Source of the DNA: Lanius collurio
Taxonomy: Eukaryota; Chordata; Aves; Passeriformes; Laniidae
Direction: 5' to 3'
Assembly (NCBI GenBank): GCA_020086605.1
Contig: JACBWW010000020.1
Coordinates: 13,562,722 to 13,626,721, forward strand
Length of the DNA: 64,000 nucleotides
Shown: positions 1-14,139 of the stretch, piece after piece
Layout of the letters: each line of letters begins with the position of its first letter
How positions within the stretch are numbered: position 1 is the first letter of the stretch
Program-made: the position numbers and the translations under genes
Notes under the pieces: model-generated
What the model was told of the DNA's origin: nothing
Database searches by the model: none
Seen by the model: only the letters and a program-made list of their open reading frames with translations

Positions 1-199
1 TCAGGCACAGATGGGAAGATAGAGCACCTTGAACTCATCTACACATCAGAAAACTTGTATACAATTGGCTCACAATTCAAATAAAAATATAAGAACAGCG
101 TTGTGATTTCAGATTTTTAGGGCTCATGTAGCCCAGTAACCTGTCTGCAGCAGTGACCAAAAACTGACCCCTGAAGAACAGCAAGAATAGGATGAACAT

Positions 200-600
200 A
201 ATTGATCTTTTCTGCAAGTCCTCTCCCCACCTCCAGCCATTTTCAGCTCAGGGGACTCCTCCAGCCTGATCCAGTTTGCCCAGTGGTGGGCCTCTTTTCC
301 AAGTACTTGCCCAGTCTTCCTTTGAGTGTCTGAAAAAAATTGCTGCAACTATCATACCCTTTGGTAAAGAGTTTCACAAATCCAGTATTTGCTGCATGAA
401 GAAATATCTCCTTTTATTCTGAAAACAGCTCCTAAATTTTTGTCTAGCAGTCACTACCTCTTGCATTGGGAGAGACTGTGAACAGCTCACCCCAAACCAC
501 CCACTTCATACCTCCCTGGATTTTATAGACCTGAATCAAAGAAACCCCGGTAGTCGTCTCTGCCTGCGCCTGAGCCTACTCAGCCAGAAGCTGACTATCA
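200..600 (-). mobile_element. Old, diverged CR1 LINE 3' fragment
   Basis: This segment reads as the reverse complement of the 3' part of an ancient CR1-type LINE. Recognisable blocks, in order, are a piece like 'gagtttcacaaatcc' near 370, 'tgaagaaatatctcctttt' near 397-416, 'ttttatagacctgaatcaa' near 520-539 and 'gtagtcgtctct' near 551. They match the order of a widespread amniote CR1 consensus as I remember it. The copy is heavily mutated, has no reading frame, and its ends are approximate. Divergence suggests insertion well before songbirds arose. The match is to family level only. Confidence 0.6.
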
Positions 601-3600
601 CATGTGTTTTGGCTGCTTTCTCCCAAGGGATTAGGGAATTTACTTAAATGTTCTTGTTGCCCAGAGTCCCTGCACATCCTTGTGGCAAAACTTCATCCCT
701 TATACTCACTGGCTGAACATTGAGCATGCCGAGCACAACTGCCACGCAAAGCTTGGTGTGAGACACCGGTCCTAAATATTTAATTGTCCGAGTGTGAGTG
801 CTGAATTCTTCTCTTCATGGTATTCTGCAAAGTACCAAAGATTTTGCCTTACCCAGTGTGTTAAACTTGGGATATTAAGGCTAAAAGCCCCTCATCACTT
901 TGGTACACTCAGTAGCTTTTAATTATATTGCCTGACATCACATTTCCCTTCCATCACATCATTCTGCCACATTATAATTTGGCTTATGGCTTTCTTTCAG
1001 TTAGCTGTAAGTAAGCCAGAAAACAGATCTTTTAATGGTCATCAACACTGCAAGCACTCGTATATTAACTTCTGCCTGCAAATGTCTGCACATGATGCTA
1101 CTAAGTAAGATTTTCAGTTGCCCTCTGAAAGCCAAAAATTCAGGATGAGCTCAGTCAGCAGACTTTTTAAAAAGCTTGCTTCCTAAGGAGCGATTTCTAA
1201 TGCTCCATGTTTTTGCTGTTTTAACTTCTCTCAGTAAGTGGGCTGTAATCCTGCCTGATCAAGCAGATCTTGTTCAGGTAACATACCTTCAATTTATTTT
1301 ACATCCATTCACTGGAATAATTTACTTTAAAAACTGGTTTTATGTCTAGCTAGAACACAACCAAGTATGTTTAAACTGGGTACCCTGTGTTTACATGTGC
1401 ACCATATGGCTACCTGATTTACCTCCCATATTGGGACAGGAGGGCATTTTTAATTATTTACAGCCGGGGCAGCTCATCATAATCACATCTGTAAAAAACA
1501 GCTTGGCCAGTCATATTCCTCACAAGTCTGTGAAGTATCTCAAAAGTGTGTCCTACCCTGCTCACTGTGCAGACCTTCCAGGCATCTGATCCCCTGTTGA
1601 GGCAGGGCCACCCAGCTCTAAGAGTAAGCACTGGCATCCTAAAGAAGAGCAGCTGGAGCCAGGAACGAATATGTCGAGAATGTTGGGACAAATGTATCAA
1701 ATACCTCAGGTTAATTGGCAAACAATTAAAGCTAATGCCTAGGAAAGCTCTCATGATATTGCAAACTCAGGGCTGAAAGTGGTAGATATAGAGGGCTCAC
1801 CTCTCTGCAACTTTAAACCAAAGATGCTGATATTATTTCTCACTTATTTACTTACTTATGTTTACTATGCTTTGAGATTTTTCCAAAGAAAATTTAAGAG
1901 ACAAAAAATAACTCCATGGCAGCACATTCAATGGGGGTGACTAGATCAGCATCACTTGTACAGACACAGGTGTTTCAAAAACACCACAGAGGCAGGAGAC
2001 ACAGCAGAGGAAGATAATACTGCTGGAAAAGTGCACTGAAGTGATACCCATGTAAATCACCACTCATGGTCTTTCCCTCCAGTCTCAGCTGATCACAATA
2101 TTGCTCTGGTTTCCCCAGAGACCTGCTGGAGGAGCACTGCTAAATACTTCACACAGCCGCCCAGGATCCCTCTGAGAGACTGCTGGAGAAAGAGCTTGAA
2201 CTCAAGGATCACTTACAGATGGGCTCAGGGGTGGGCTTTGCAAAGCTGGGGCCCTGGTTCTGTGGCAGAGCTAGTCTCAAGTTAGTAATTACACGTTTAG
2301 CATATTATGCAAGCATTTATTCCTGCTTTTTCACAAGTATCCGTTCTTCCGCTTTGTGATAGCCACTCCTTTTCTCATTGATTTCACGCACCACAGGAGC
2401 ACAGGTCCCATCAGCATCAGCATTTTCCCCCCAGCCTTGCCTGCCCTGCAGCAGTGACCCCGTGCTTCCTGGGTTAGGACCCATATACTGCTCATGCCAT
2501 GTTCCTCCTGGATTCAAATTACTAAGATCAAAAGTTCAGCACGTTCTGTCCGCAGTCAGTCTGTTTACATGTTTAGTTGTTCCAGTAACCTGCCATGTCT
2601 TCACCAGTCTTAACAACTCCATGAGAAGATCCTTGCCTTTCTTCAGAGCTGGTTTGACTTGTGCAAGCGAAAACTGAGGGGCTGCTTTGGAGGGAGAGCA
2701 GAGATGAGGGGTTAGTGAAGGATAATGAAACACTGTTTGGAGCCAGCAAATTACCATTAAAGAATGCTGCCCACTTATGTAGAAAAACTGGGTGCCAGTT
2801 GCTCACCAACCCTGTTATTCAAGTTCTGCAGCCTGCAGCAAAAGTCCCCTAGAATAAGCTCTCCCAATCTGGTGGTGAGACACCTCTGATGTCTGAAATG
2901 GGTTTGCCTTGGGGTTGTTAAATACCTGCTCCATGTGATTGGGCTAATTAAAAGTTTTTAGCCAAACAAATCCCTGTTTGTGAGGATATAAGAACTAAGA
3001 GGATTAGATGTTAGTTAAACTAGACATAACTGAGAAAACAAAGTTGCTGCTGTTAATTCTTGAAAATGCTACACCAGTGTATGTGGGTGAAAGGAATGGA
3101 TAACAAAATTAATAGGTGAAACAAAAGTCTCAGATGACAAGTACATCCCATCAGAAAAAGTGCTCCCTTGAATTCAATATTGCGATGTAAGAGGGGAATA
3201 TATTCCCTCCCAGCCTCATTCTAGAACACCTGCTAAAGCTGCTAGCACTAATTATACTTTTATTTGGATGTAAATACTTTGCTTGGGGACATATAAGTAA
3301 ACACCTGGTTTTGGAGCCTCTGAAAGAAGACTGCTGTGCTGATCAATGCCAGTGAGGAAGGGAGAGATGTAAGAACCACCTCCACAGAAGTGAAGTCAAA
3401 CTGTGTCAGTGAGCCTTCCATTGGAATAGAAACCAATTGCACATTTTAAGGTCCAGAACAGGGGCCATGCTTTGGACCCCATGTAATTTAAATACCAGTT
3501 CCCCAAACCAGAGGGCAGATTATCACTCTCCCAGGCACAGACCGGGGATTGGGGTGAGCTCTGGATCGTACCTTACACACAGAGTGGGTGCAGCCATTTG

Positions 3601-6600
3601 TTTTTGGCAGGCAACACAGCATCCTCCTCTGGAGGCAACCAGCCTCTGTGCCAGAGAGCGATTCTGGGCGTGTTTGATTTACTAGCAGAGATGTAGCTAA
3701 TGGGGAACAGAGATAGAAAACCAAACACCTTATTCAACAAGCAAAATAAAGAAATCTTTTACATCTGGAAATACTGAGGCAGATGATCAAATAATTAGCA
3801 CTGCAAGTTTATACTGCCTGCAGCTAGAAGAACTGCTCTTTGTGGAAACAGGAATGTGGTTGAGCCTGCAAAAATGTGATAAGGGATCTGTACCTAAGAC
3901 TTTTGGATGGTCTGTGTACGTCACAGGTGAGTTTCTACAGAGCTGAAGGAGCATTCAGGACTGGACTCCCATGGAAAAACTCCCTACTCTACCCAACTGA
4001 TGATGGCTTGGCAAGCAAGTGCCAGTGCCACATTTTTACTCCTTCTGAAAAGGTATATCAAAACTAAAGGTGTTGAAACAACCTTTTTATTTTTACTATC
4101 ACAAGTTGACCCCAGAAACAGCAATAACAAAAATTCTTTCCACTTGCTTTTCTCAACCAAATAAAAAAATCAATTTCAGTTTATTTTTTTTCCCCCAGCA
4201 CTTTAATTTCCACATAAAGTGTTCACAATTGAAAATTGGAAATATTTTCCTTGGAATTTTTACTTTTATACAGATCAGTCTGTTTTGCAAACATACAAAT
4301 AGTTTTATTTTAACAAAATCTTCACTTTTGGTAAGTATGTAAGCTGTTTACACCTATTTTTACCCTAGCTGAAATCCTGATGAGATTGCATATTGTAAGG
4401 AAGAAAAAGTACGAGTATGGATTTCTATGCTGATGTTTCATCACATGTGTGGGTTGAGGCTGGCTGTAGCTATGAAATACAAATGTAGTGTATACAGATA
4501 TTGCTGATCTAGTAGAAGCATTAAATAACAAATCTCCTGGCTCTTTTACAGAAGGATGATTCAAGTAATCCATAGGTTCCTAGGCTGCTGCATGAGATCA
4601 CAGCCTGATCACACGTGTATGATGGCATAAATAGATGAATAATAGCAACTGCATTTTCAGTCCCACCCACATTTAATCTTATTTTTTTAAATCACATTAC
4701 ACCTACACACAATGCTTGGCTAAGGTTGACAAACACAGATGACAAGAAAATAAATATGTTGTTTTCTGTATGTGCGTTTTTCAGGAGGAAATAATATCTG
4801 GGGATTTTTTCTCCCTTTTTTCTTGTTTTTATTTTCAAGGAAATAAATCTGAGAAAACAAAAGACAAGCGATGAAAGTCATTAGTTGCCATGGGATTTCA
4901 AATGCTAAGTCCTAGCACAAGTGCAGGTAAGACTGGACTAGAGTAGGAGACAGCTGACCTGGTCCAAAATATTTCTGCCTGGCTTCCCCATTGGGCTCCT
5001 CTCAGCTCCAGCACATGCCATGACCTTGCCTCTGTTGAGAACTGGAAGAGTATTGGCCTTGGCTTGAATGGAAGCAGGACCAAGCCCTACTCAGACAGTT
5101 TCATACACTACATGTTGGACGTGCCTGCCAGCATTATGCAACGGGGTGAAAAATGAAAACCTGTCAGGCACAGAACTGGTGCACTCAAGGACATACTGTT
5201 ATTTGTTTTGCAGCTTTGCCACTCTAACAGGGATTAACCATGTGCCATTGATAGCTGCCATGATAAAGTCAACCAAAACACTTCATTTTTTAACTTTCAG
5301 GATATGATCTAAAATTTTGAGGGAAATGGCTTGTTTGGCCTCAAGTTTTTATTTGAAACAAAAAATTAAACTGAAAACCATTTACTTTTTGCAGTCTTCT
5401 CTCCCCACTTTTCCCGTCCTTTGTTCCCCAGCTAACAAAGCAACAGATTGAATTCACCTCCCAATTCCTTTTTTAATTATTTTTTTCAACCAAGTGGTAG
5501 GTATTGTAAGTCGCCAACCTTCGCTTTCTGGAAATTCTTTGGTGTATTACTGCATAGCAGAGTGGTGTGACAAGGATAAAGAGATTAGAAGTAATTTCAT
5601 ATAACTCCTTCTGTCAAAATCTGTAGAGGGCTTTTACTGGTAACTCTGAGTGCAGCTGAAATTCTTCATTAAAAACTTTCAATATACGGGCAGCAAATCT
5701 CTGAGCTCTAAGACACAAAGTAACCAAAAAAGAGAGAGAGAAGGAATATTAAATCAAAGTCTGAATAGAGAGAGAATACAAAGGGGAAAAAAACCCCACT
5801 CTATTCAAGTACAACAGTAAAATGCCTGTTATCTCCAAGGGGGTTGACGCCAATTCAGCTTTGAAAGACAGAAAACTACATGCTGGTTTTCCCCAGCTTC
5901 AAGTAATGAAGCATAACCTCTGCAGGTACAGGCTCTCCTTTCCAGCTTTAGACTGCCCAGGTGGCTGTGAGCTGCTGCTTGATGGTCACTACTGCAAGCT
6001 GCCTTGGCTTGCACAAAACCCAGGCTGTGTTTTCCCTGTTAGTTGTATCAGCACACTTCACATACAGCCTGGACCGGTAAAATCTGGCCAGCAGATGAAG
6101 AATGTTTCCTAGTACAGTGGTCAGTTATGGCCCCTAGTATTGTCAGTGTGAGAAGGGGTGAAGCATGCAGAGAAAAAGGAGTTAAGTATGATCTGGCCAA
6201 CACAGCTGGGCCAGCCTATGGACCTGATAAAAGCTCTGAAGATGAAAAGAGGGTGGTTTGCATTCTCTATGATTGTTCCATTAAATGAACAGAGGAATGG
6301 ACAGATATTAAATGATAATGTCAGCCCTGAATCTCTTGAAAAGTTACTATTGTGTTACAAAGCAGGGATGGCAGATCCTCCTCAGAGCCTGTGGTCTCGC
6401 AGAAGAACAGAGGAAGAGCAGATGGGCACGGGCGCAAGCGCATGCAAGGGAATCTACTGCTACCACTGTGGATTAGGAGAAGACTTTAAATGCTTTGTCT
6501 CCTGTTAGAGGTGCAAACTCTTCTAATTTTTGGGGGAGTCCTTTTCTCTGTTCATGAATGATTCACCCGTTACTTTCCACAAATATATTCACACCTCAGG

Positions 6601-6690
6601 TTTGCTCAATGAAGGCTGTAGCATGACCTGCTGTGTTGCAGCCCACCCAGGACAGGAGTTTTTGTCCTTATCTTAAGCCATTTGCTATGA
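601..6690. other. Non-coding stretch, no recognised feature
   Basis: I found no exon with convincing splice sites and protein similarity, no RNA gene and no clear recent repeat. Base composition is ordinary and AT-leaning, with short A and T runs only (for example near 4180 and 4805). If RBM47 synteny holds, this is intronic or upstream sequence of that gene. Reading frames here are all under about 120 codons and overlap each other in several frames, as expected by chance. Confidence 0.5.
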
Positions 6691-7335
6691 ATGAGGGAGG
6701 TTGCTCTGCCATTGGTGATGAGGATGCCTCTACTTTTGCGCTCTCCTCCTGACTCCACAGATCCAGTGGGGGGACTATGCAGTGGCCAGGGGCTGGCATC
6801 TTCCCACCCCAGCCACTTGTTCCTGGTGTACCCCAACAGAGCTCAACAGCCCAGGAGGGACAGAAGCATCCAGGGCTTTCCTTGGGTACCCTCCAACATG
6901 ACAAGTGGTACCACTGCCCTCACTCCCACATTTCACCAAGTGAAGGTGCCAGCCTGGGTCTGGGTGGATCCCACAGACCTGTGCACGGGGGAGTGAGTGG
7001 TGCGAATTGCTGCTTCTCTGGTGAAGTGCCAGAGGTTCCCTGGAGCACCTCATATTTGGAATGTGGGCGCTGCAAATTTGACCTTGCACTGCTCTGGACC
7101 CTCATGGGAGACAGTGGCCTCCTTTGCTCGACAAGCAGTACAGAGGGTGGTGGCCTTGCTCCTGCAGAGAAGATGGGATCAGACACCAACAGTGCCTGCT
7201 GTCCCCACCATTCTGCCAGAGACAATGGAGGTGACACAGCACCTGATGCACTGCAAGAAAGGGGAACCCACAGCTAAGGCAAATCCTGTGTATCACTGGC
7301 CAAGTCATTTAAACCAGACTTTGTACAGATGGTGA
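6691..7335 (+). other. GC-rich segment with long frame broken by one stop; origin unknown
   Basis: One forward frame stays open from 6691 to 7335 (645 nt) except for a single TGA at 6994-6996. The part after the stop encodes 112 further codons, with pieces such as 'HIWNVGAANLTLHCSGPSW' and 'LPETMEVTQHLMHCKKGEP' that look more protein-like than typical chance frames. The segment is more GC-rich than its flanks but CpG-poor, so it is not a CpG island. Other frames over the same bases are also open for 100-166 codons, which weakens the case. It could be a decayed retroelement or retroposed coding piece, or simply stop-poor GC-rich DNA. I do not recognise the product. Confidence 0.2.
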
Positions 7336-10300
7336 CCATAGCATGTTCCTTGTTTTCAGATAGGAACATTTTCTGAACTGCAATTTGCTTGCAGAAGCAA
7401 TGAGCACTTAGAGCTGCAAGAGAACTGTCTGGGAAATACATTTTGAAAATGTGTCTCCTTAGCAAAACTAAGTTTTCTGGAAAGTAGTCATGAGGCGTGC
7501 AGGGTGACTGACTTATATTAGTAGCTGAAGTGCAAATAAAACAAGAAAAGGAGGCAATTTGTTTTGCCTCAAGGCAAACATTTAATTTCTGAATTCTTTA
7601 CCCCATTTCTATTGTTAAATTTGGTGACATTTTCTAAATGAAATTTCATTATAAATAAAAAGTGGTTTCATTATTTTGAAAACATGGAAATAACACTTTA
7701 ACTTATTTGTGTACATGTACTTCCAATCACCCAAAATAACCTCTTAGCTTGACATAAGCCTATAGCTAGAGCTTGTTTACCCTAAAGCACACAGTTCAGA
7801 GAAGATAACCTTTAACTAAGCAAGTTCACCTGTGCCTGGGTCTGGCATCCTAAACAGTATAATCAGAACTATGGCAAACTTCTTAATTTATACCCTATGT
7901 CCCTATTTTTTTAGTAAATAAATATCAAATGGTTGTTAGTTATGCAGATTATCTCATTACTTTTTGTAAGTATTTAAATGTTATAGTAATGAACACCCCT
8001 AAAAAGCCAACGAATAATAAATCTGTCTTCAGAGGAACAGAATTCAAGAGCATGAACCATTTACATTCTGAACAGCAGGAGAAAAAAAAATTTAAATATT
8101 TAATGTTCATTGTCCACCCTCATTTTTATGCATGGCATATGGCAAGGCTCCTTCACAAAACCTCATCGGTACTGAATGTGTAAAAAAACCAGGATCATAC
8201 TATAATAATATATATAACAGAAGGCAAACTGGGATTATAAATCTGGCACTATCTGAATTCCACACCTCATATTTTTTATGAGTAGGATATAGCTGTGCAC
8301 GGTTTCCTAGTCTTCCCTGTATTTTTTTTTTTTTTATGCAAACTGAAACCCAACCCCAAATTCCATCATGAGGCATCCTACTGATGCATGTGTCACCAGA
8401 GGGGTAGCACATGATATTTACTGCATGGACTTCTGTCTCACAAAGGAACAGCAAATGACAGAGCCAGGGCATCAGCAGAGAAAGACAGAAGAGGCAGGAG
8501 TGGGGGACTCCTTACAGCTTCTCAAGGGAAAGTTGGAGTTTTGAAAACCCGTGGATACAGATCCTCAAGTGCTCTGGCTTGGGCTGCATCCAGGCTTCTT
8601 GGATGACCTGCCCTTTCTTCTGCTCCTGCCCTTGTCCAATAGCAGTGCCTCAAACTCCCACATTTCCCTCCTCCTGTCATTGCCTCTAGCCCTGAGAACC
8701 CCTGCCTGGCTGGCTCTGAGTGCAACTCCCCATGTCAGACCTTGCCCCCAAATGTGCTGTCTCCCTGGCCAGCCAGCAGTTCTCAGTCAATTCTGTTTAA
8801 GTTATCAAATCCCCCTTTATATCAGCCTTCTGACTCTTCATCAGCTTTTCAAGGCAGACAGTTGTCTTCCCTCTCCTGCCTCTGTCTCTCTTCTCTCTCT
8901 TCCCTTCCCACTAGGTCCAACCTGCTCTTCAGGAGCCCCATACTGCAGTACCAGTTTTTTTGCTTTATCTTTAGATGCCCTGTAGACTGCTCTTGAACTC
9001 AGGGCAGAGAGTCCAGCAGGCTCATGCTAGATCTGTGACTCAAGATTTTCTCAGAGCATAGGCAGTGTCAGCAGTGGATTCGGGGACTTGGAAGCTAAAA
9101 GTTGAAGTATCCACTAAACATGTGGAAACCATGTTTTCAAAGGTTTAAATTCTGATTTGACCCCTGCACGAGAGCCACTTCTGTGCTTGAGGTCAAGTCA
9201 CTTAGGAAGTCTTAGGAAGAAGTTGCAAACATTTGAAAGAAACCAAATTTTCTAGCTTGGATTTTCAGAAATGGTGAAATTATTTTAGGCTAAGTGACTC
9301 TTGGACCTCTATGCAGGTAAATGTAAAACAATTCACAGGTCTCAGGCATCTTGCCATGCAATGCAAAGCTTTGCAAAATTATGAGCAAATAAAGACAGTC
9401 TCCTAAGAGAAAATGCAGGACATCCTTATTAACCAGAGCTGCTCTATCTCCTTCCTTTTACATCTGCTTGTACAATGGAAACATTTGGATGCAAAGTTCT
9501 ATGCACTTGGGGCAGTTATAGTCCCAGATCTCTGCAGGTTATATTGTGTAGACATTTCTCTCTGGAGTGGACTACAACAATTATATCTATTTATCAACAC
9601 TAAAGCTACAGGAACTTTAGCAGGGCATTTCAAACTACTCTTCCAAAACCAGTGACCTGAACCAGAAACCTGGGACTTGTCCCACCAGCATCCTGGGGAC
9701 TCCTGGTTCTCCCCTGTCCCTGGAGTTTCACAGCAAGTGCTGCTCACTGCCCTGTCTGCAGGACCTTGCTCTCACTTCACAGGGACACAGCTGGATCATG
9801 AAATGCAGCCTGCTGGACAGTGCTCCCTCCCCATCCCTTGACAGCCTGTGCCATTGCAGCACTTCACGGAGTCCCCCTCACCCCAGGGCTCTGGGACTGT
9901 AGGAAGGGGACCTGAGGCAAGGAGCTCAGGGGCTGCCAGCAGTTCAGATGAGGTGTCCAGCTGTGAACCTTCCCTCATCCTTCCCCAGGACTCCCACAGC
10001 ACAACAGCCCAACCCTATCAAAATGAAAATCTAAGCCAAACACAGAAAAATCCCTGAGATTTGCTGAAGTTCCCCACTGACTGGCCCTATTAGACCTCAC
10101 AACCCAATGGGATGTTCAGCTATACCAGCAGAGACCAGTAACCACAAAACAGATACCCACAAAAACCAGTTGACCGTACTGTTGTTAACTCATGCATGTC
10201 ATTTTCTATGGCAAGGCAGGGACACAAACCCAGGTTTCCTAAGCTTTATACTGGTGCTTTTCCTGCAAAACCAGTAATTTGTATACTTTTTGCTTCTTGC

Positions 10301-13300
10301 TTGGCTTGTTCTACACCCTGTTGCACATATGCATACAATAGTACGTGTTAACTCAGAAGAAACCTTTATTTAATAGTGATTGACATTTGCAGGAGCTTTA
10401 AGAATGCAATGATTCTGGCACCAGTTACTTTCCAGGTAAGGATTAACAAACCAATGTGGTAGCTGCCACCTGATGTTCTTTGTTTGAAGCATGCCACGTT
10501 TCAAAATGGAGGCAGCTTTCAGATTATTTTTCAGAAAGATTGAGCTTTGATTTGGAAACAGGGAAGCGCAGCAAGGATTGCAACACAAAACAGATAAGAT
10601 TAGATGAAGAGGAAATGCGATATAAGTGGTTTGGCTCTACAGAAGGAGCAATAAAATGGTGTTCATCTCACATTGTTCATGTTACAGTGCTTGTTTGAGA
10701 AGACACAGAAGCTGTGCCCCCTCATCAGAGCTCAGGCAGAAGCGAAGTCCTTCCTGTGTTTTGGAATTGTGGCTGAAACCTACATTCGAACAATGTAGAA
10801 ATGCAGTGAAAATGAAAGTCTGGTTCATCCACCTTGCCTGTCATTCAAGGCTCCTGATGTTGGCCAAGAGAGGGTTCACCCCTTCTGCTTTTCCATGGTT
10901 CCAACATCTTTGCATCCAGCTAGTGCTCTGAACTGGCTCGTGTATGCCCTGGTGCTTCACAACCACTCACTCTGCACCCTTGAAACATGCATCCTGTGCC
11001 AGGATCCTGGGCCACAGTGCCAAACTCACTGACTGACACAGACAGAGCCAGTGAGGAGTGTGGAGGCCCCAGAAACTGGCACCAGTGCCAGAAAAAGGCA
11101 AAGGTGAACCTCCAAAGATGGGGAAGGAACAAGCCAGCTTTGAACAGCAAGAAAGTTGCACAACAGCAACAACTAGCAAGCTTATCTAATCCTCTTTGCA
11201 CCAGTCTCAATTCTGCAAAGGGTTTGTCCAACCCATTTGTGGATATTCCTAGGGCAGAGGGGACAGATAACCTTGTATCCCCCCTGTGGTAGCACAACTA
11301 CAGCTCCCAAACTGCAGCAGGATCCTTTCTGATTACTTACGTATTAAAAAAACATTAAGGTGTGTCCAAAGACACTATAAATGTACACCCCAGCTTACAA
11401 ATCCCCTGTGCAGTCCATGTCTTGTGTACTGGCAGCATGTAGTGAGAGTTGAGGTCTGATTTTCTGATTTTCACTATTACCAGTATGAGGCTTTATTGAG
11501 AACTTAACCTTCTAGGCTTACACATATATGACATTTTTCACAAAATTAAGTTTATTACACTGCTCATAGGTAAGTAGACTGCATTGTCAGCAATTTTGCT
11601 TTAATTTTCTTTGGAGAACCTGTATTTTTAACACAACTTATTTGTTTAGAAAAAAACCCTGTTGTGTCTGAAAATGCAGAGGTCGAGATGCTTCATGCTT
11701 CATGCACCTCTTTTATATATATGCTATATTCTTTAACAGCTTGTCTCTTGTGGTACTCCTCAAGAGTATATTTCTGCCATACAGGAGGAGAGAAAAAAAA
11801 TATGGCACAGTGGGTAAAATGATCCCATCCCTAAAACAGAGATAAAGATGGTAACTAACAGTGCTTTGGGGATTAAAAATCCAGCACTGAGAGTGATTTG
11901 TGTTGGTACCTATAGTGCACGCACTGTTTATATGTGTGTATAAATATACACATACAAATAAAATATTTTCCTTTAAAAACCCAAACAAACAACCCAAAAC
12001 CTCAGTGATCTACCGATGGAAATGCTAGGATTTGACTCAGATTTCAGTCTCCTTGATAAAGGCCAATGGGTTGGACACCACAACCTGCCCTCAGCAACCC
12101 CACAGCTCAGGGACTAGCAGGATCGCTGCTAGTGATCAAATTCCTAATGTATTTTAATGATGCCTCTCTTCCCATTGGTAGACCATCACAAACCCATCTT
12201 TGGGAGATGTCAAGAATCAAAAAGTCACTGTTGAAACTCCGGATAATGCTCTAGATAGAGGAGGGAAAAAAAAGTCCTGAAACTGTCCTGTAAACAGAAT
12301 GCTTGCTCTGGGCTTTTCTCATTCTGATGTGAAAGCCAACAGAAAAGGCCACCAGTACATTCAGTTTAGCAATACTTGATGTATTTACTCAGGGCTTCTG
12401 GCAGTTCATTCCACATTCCTCAGAGCTGTAGGTTTTATACAGTGCCTTGTATATCAACCAGACAGTGTACCTGATAAACTTTCTCCGAGGCAGGTGGCCA
12501 TGGGAATGGCCAGGAATTTGCCCAGGAATTTGCACAGGAATTTTCTTACTTAGGCTCATATGGTTAGCAAACAGTAAAAACTAAAATTGTTTGCCAGACA
12601 GTCTTGTTGCTTACCAAAAATGTAAGCTTGCAGATGACTCCCTGCAGAAAACCAGAGCTTTCCAAGAGAAATAAAGACTGACCATGGGAAGACATGTTCT
12701 CAGCACCTCCAGCAAGGACCTGCACACACCTGTGGTAAAACAAAGGTCACAGAACAGACCTTAAAATATCAGGGAGGGCTGCAGCCTGCCACTTTACAAG
12801 GCAAAGAGAAGCAGAGCAGCGTAGACACAGGTGTGTTGAGGAGCTGTTGCCTGTCTCAGACCCTGTTTACACCAATCACACACCACAGGAGGCAGGGCAC
12901 CGTCCTGACATCCCAGATACCTCTTGCCACCCCTGTGGTGCTTAGGAAGATTTATTCTGTGCACATACAGTCTGACCTGTGACTCACATAGGTAAGTTGA
13001 GACTTGGGACCTCACTGTGTGAAAGAAGCTAGTAAAAGCCTTTTTGTTTATTGTTGCTCATTACAATTATCCTCTATGAAAATCACATTTTTTTCCTTCC
13101 ACACAGGAGAACTGTGGCCTGCTTTGGCCATGCCCAGGTTGAAGCTTGCCCCTGGGCCCTGGGGTTGTGCAATGCTGCTGGGTACATCTGCAGCCACCCT
13201 TGGCCTGTGTGCTCAGGGTGAGCAGACAACTTAGTCAGTAGCATCTGCTCATTCCATTTGCTTTGTAAACACTGGCTAAGACACCACATATGGCAGCAAC

Positions 13301-14087
13301 AGCAAGCACATTCAGATCTCCTTGCCCCAGCCAGAGGCACCTCCACGTTCATCAAATGGGTGCACTCAGTAAGTCAAATTGTGCCTTTTCTTGCCTGCTT
13401 CTTCAGTCCAAGAAGCCAAAGGCAGAATCCATCTTCAAGAGTCACAGACTGTACTGCAATCCCAAAAGTTTGAATACATTCACCCATTAAGTCTAGGTCT
13501 GCTTGCAGCTTTACCAGTGACTACACTCCTGTGGGTTTCAGGTACAGTATTAGTGCTACCTTTAATGAAAATGCTAATGACAAAGAAATGCTTCCTGCAA
13601 GGACTAGCGCTCACATTAGGATGTGGATTGTAGTGTATGAACTCTGGTGAAATTTCAGCATACACAGTCAACAGAAATTTACTGCCAGAAACATGGCCTT
13701 AAGTCATGGTAATAATGTTAATATTTAATTGAGGTGAGTTGAACGTGCTCTTTTGTTGCAAAAACATCTAGAGGACATGTCCCTGCGTGCATGATCGTGT
13801 TTGACTCTATCTTCCCTCCTTGCCTTTCATGCTTTTACTCCCCAGCTCTGGCTCTTCCTTCCTCCCCAACCATTAAGAGCTCCCACAGTTGTAGCCTGCA
13901 TACTGCTCAGACATTCTGCCTTCTGTTTGTCACCCCAGCACACCCTCCAGTTTTAAAGACCTGTTAGCCACAGTCACTTCATACTTCCATCCTTAGAGGT
14001 CCTGAAATTTTGAGCACAGCTTTCAAACCTTAATGAAGCACCTCTGTCTCAGCTTTTCCCTGATTGGGATCAAATTCAGTGAGCTGA
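7336..14087. other. Non-coding stretch, small repeats only
   Basis: No gene is recognised. The sequence alternates AT-rich parts (7560-8330) with GC-richer parts (8540-9000, 9640-10000, 10920-11290, 12780-13230) that carry short overlapping frames but no splice-framed exon that I can support. A T-run lies at about 8322-8334. A small tandem repeat at 12511-12543 is listed separately. Confidence 0.5.
12511..12543. repeat. 12-bp tandem repeat, 2.75 copies
   Basis: Three successive units read CAGGAATTTGCC (12511), CAGGAATTTGCA (12523) and CAGGAATTT (12535). This is a very short minisatellite-like duplication with no coding context. Confidence 0.85.
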
Positions 14088-14139
14088 CCTTTTCCTCCCC
14101 TTTCTCCTTCCTCCTGCTCTTCCTCTTCCTCCTCTTTTC
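14088..14139 (+). repeat. Homopyrimidine tract (52 nt, one G)
   Basis: The + strand is all C or T from 14088 to 14139 except a G at 14116, with a TCCTCC/CTTCC-type composition. It sits in a wider pyrimidine-rich zone (about 13790-14560). Such tracts can adopt triplex (H-DNA) structure; that is known of the sequence class and is not shown here. Confidence 0.7.

Noticed and set aside
8551..8985. 144-codon Leu/Ser/Pro-rich frame
   Set aside because: Composition follows a C/T-rich tract; an overlapping frame is equally open, and no splice sites or family match are seen.
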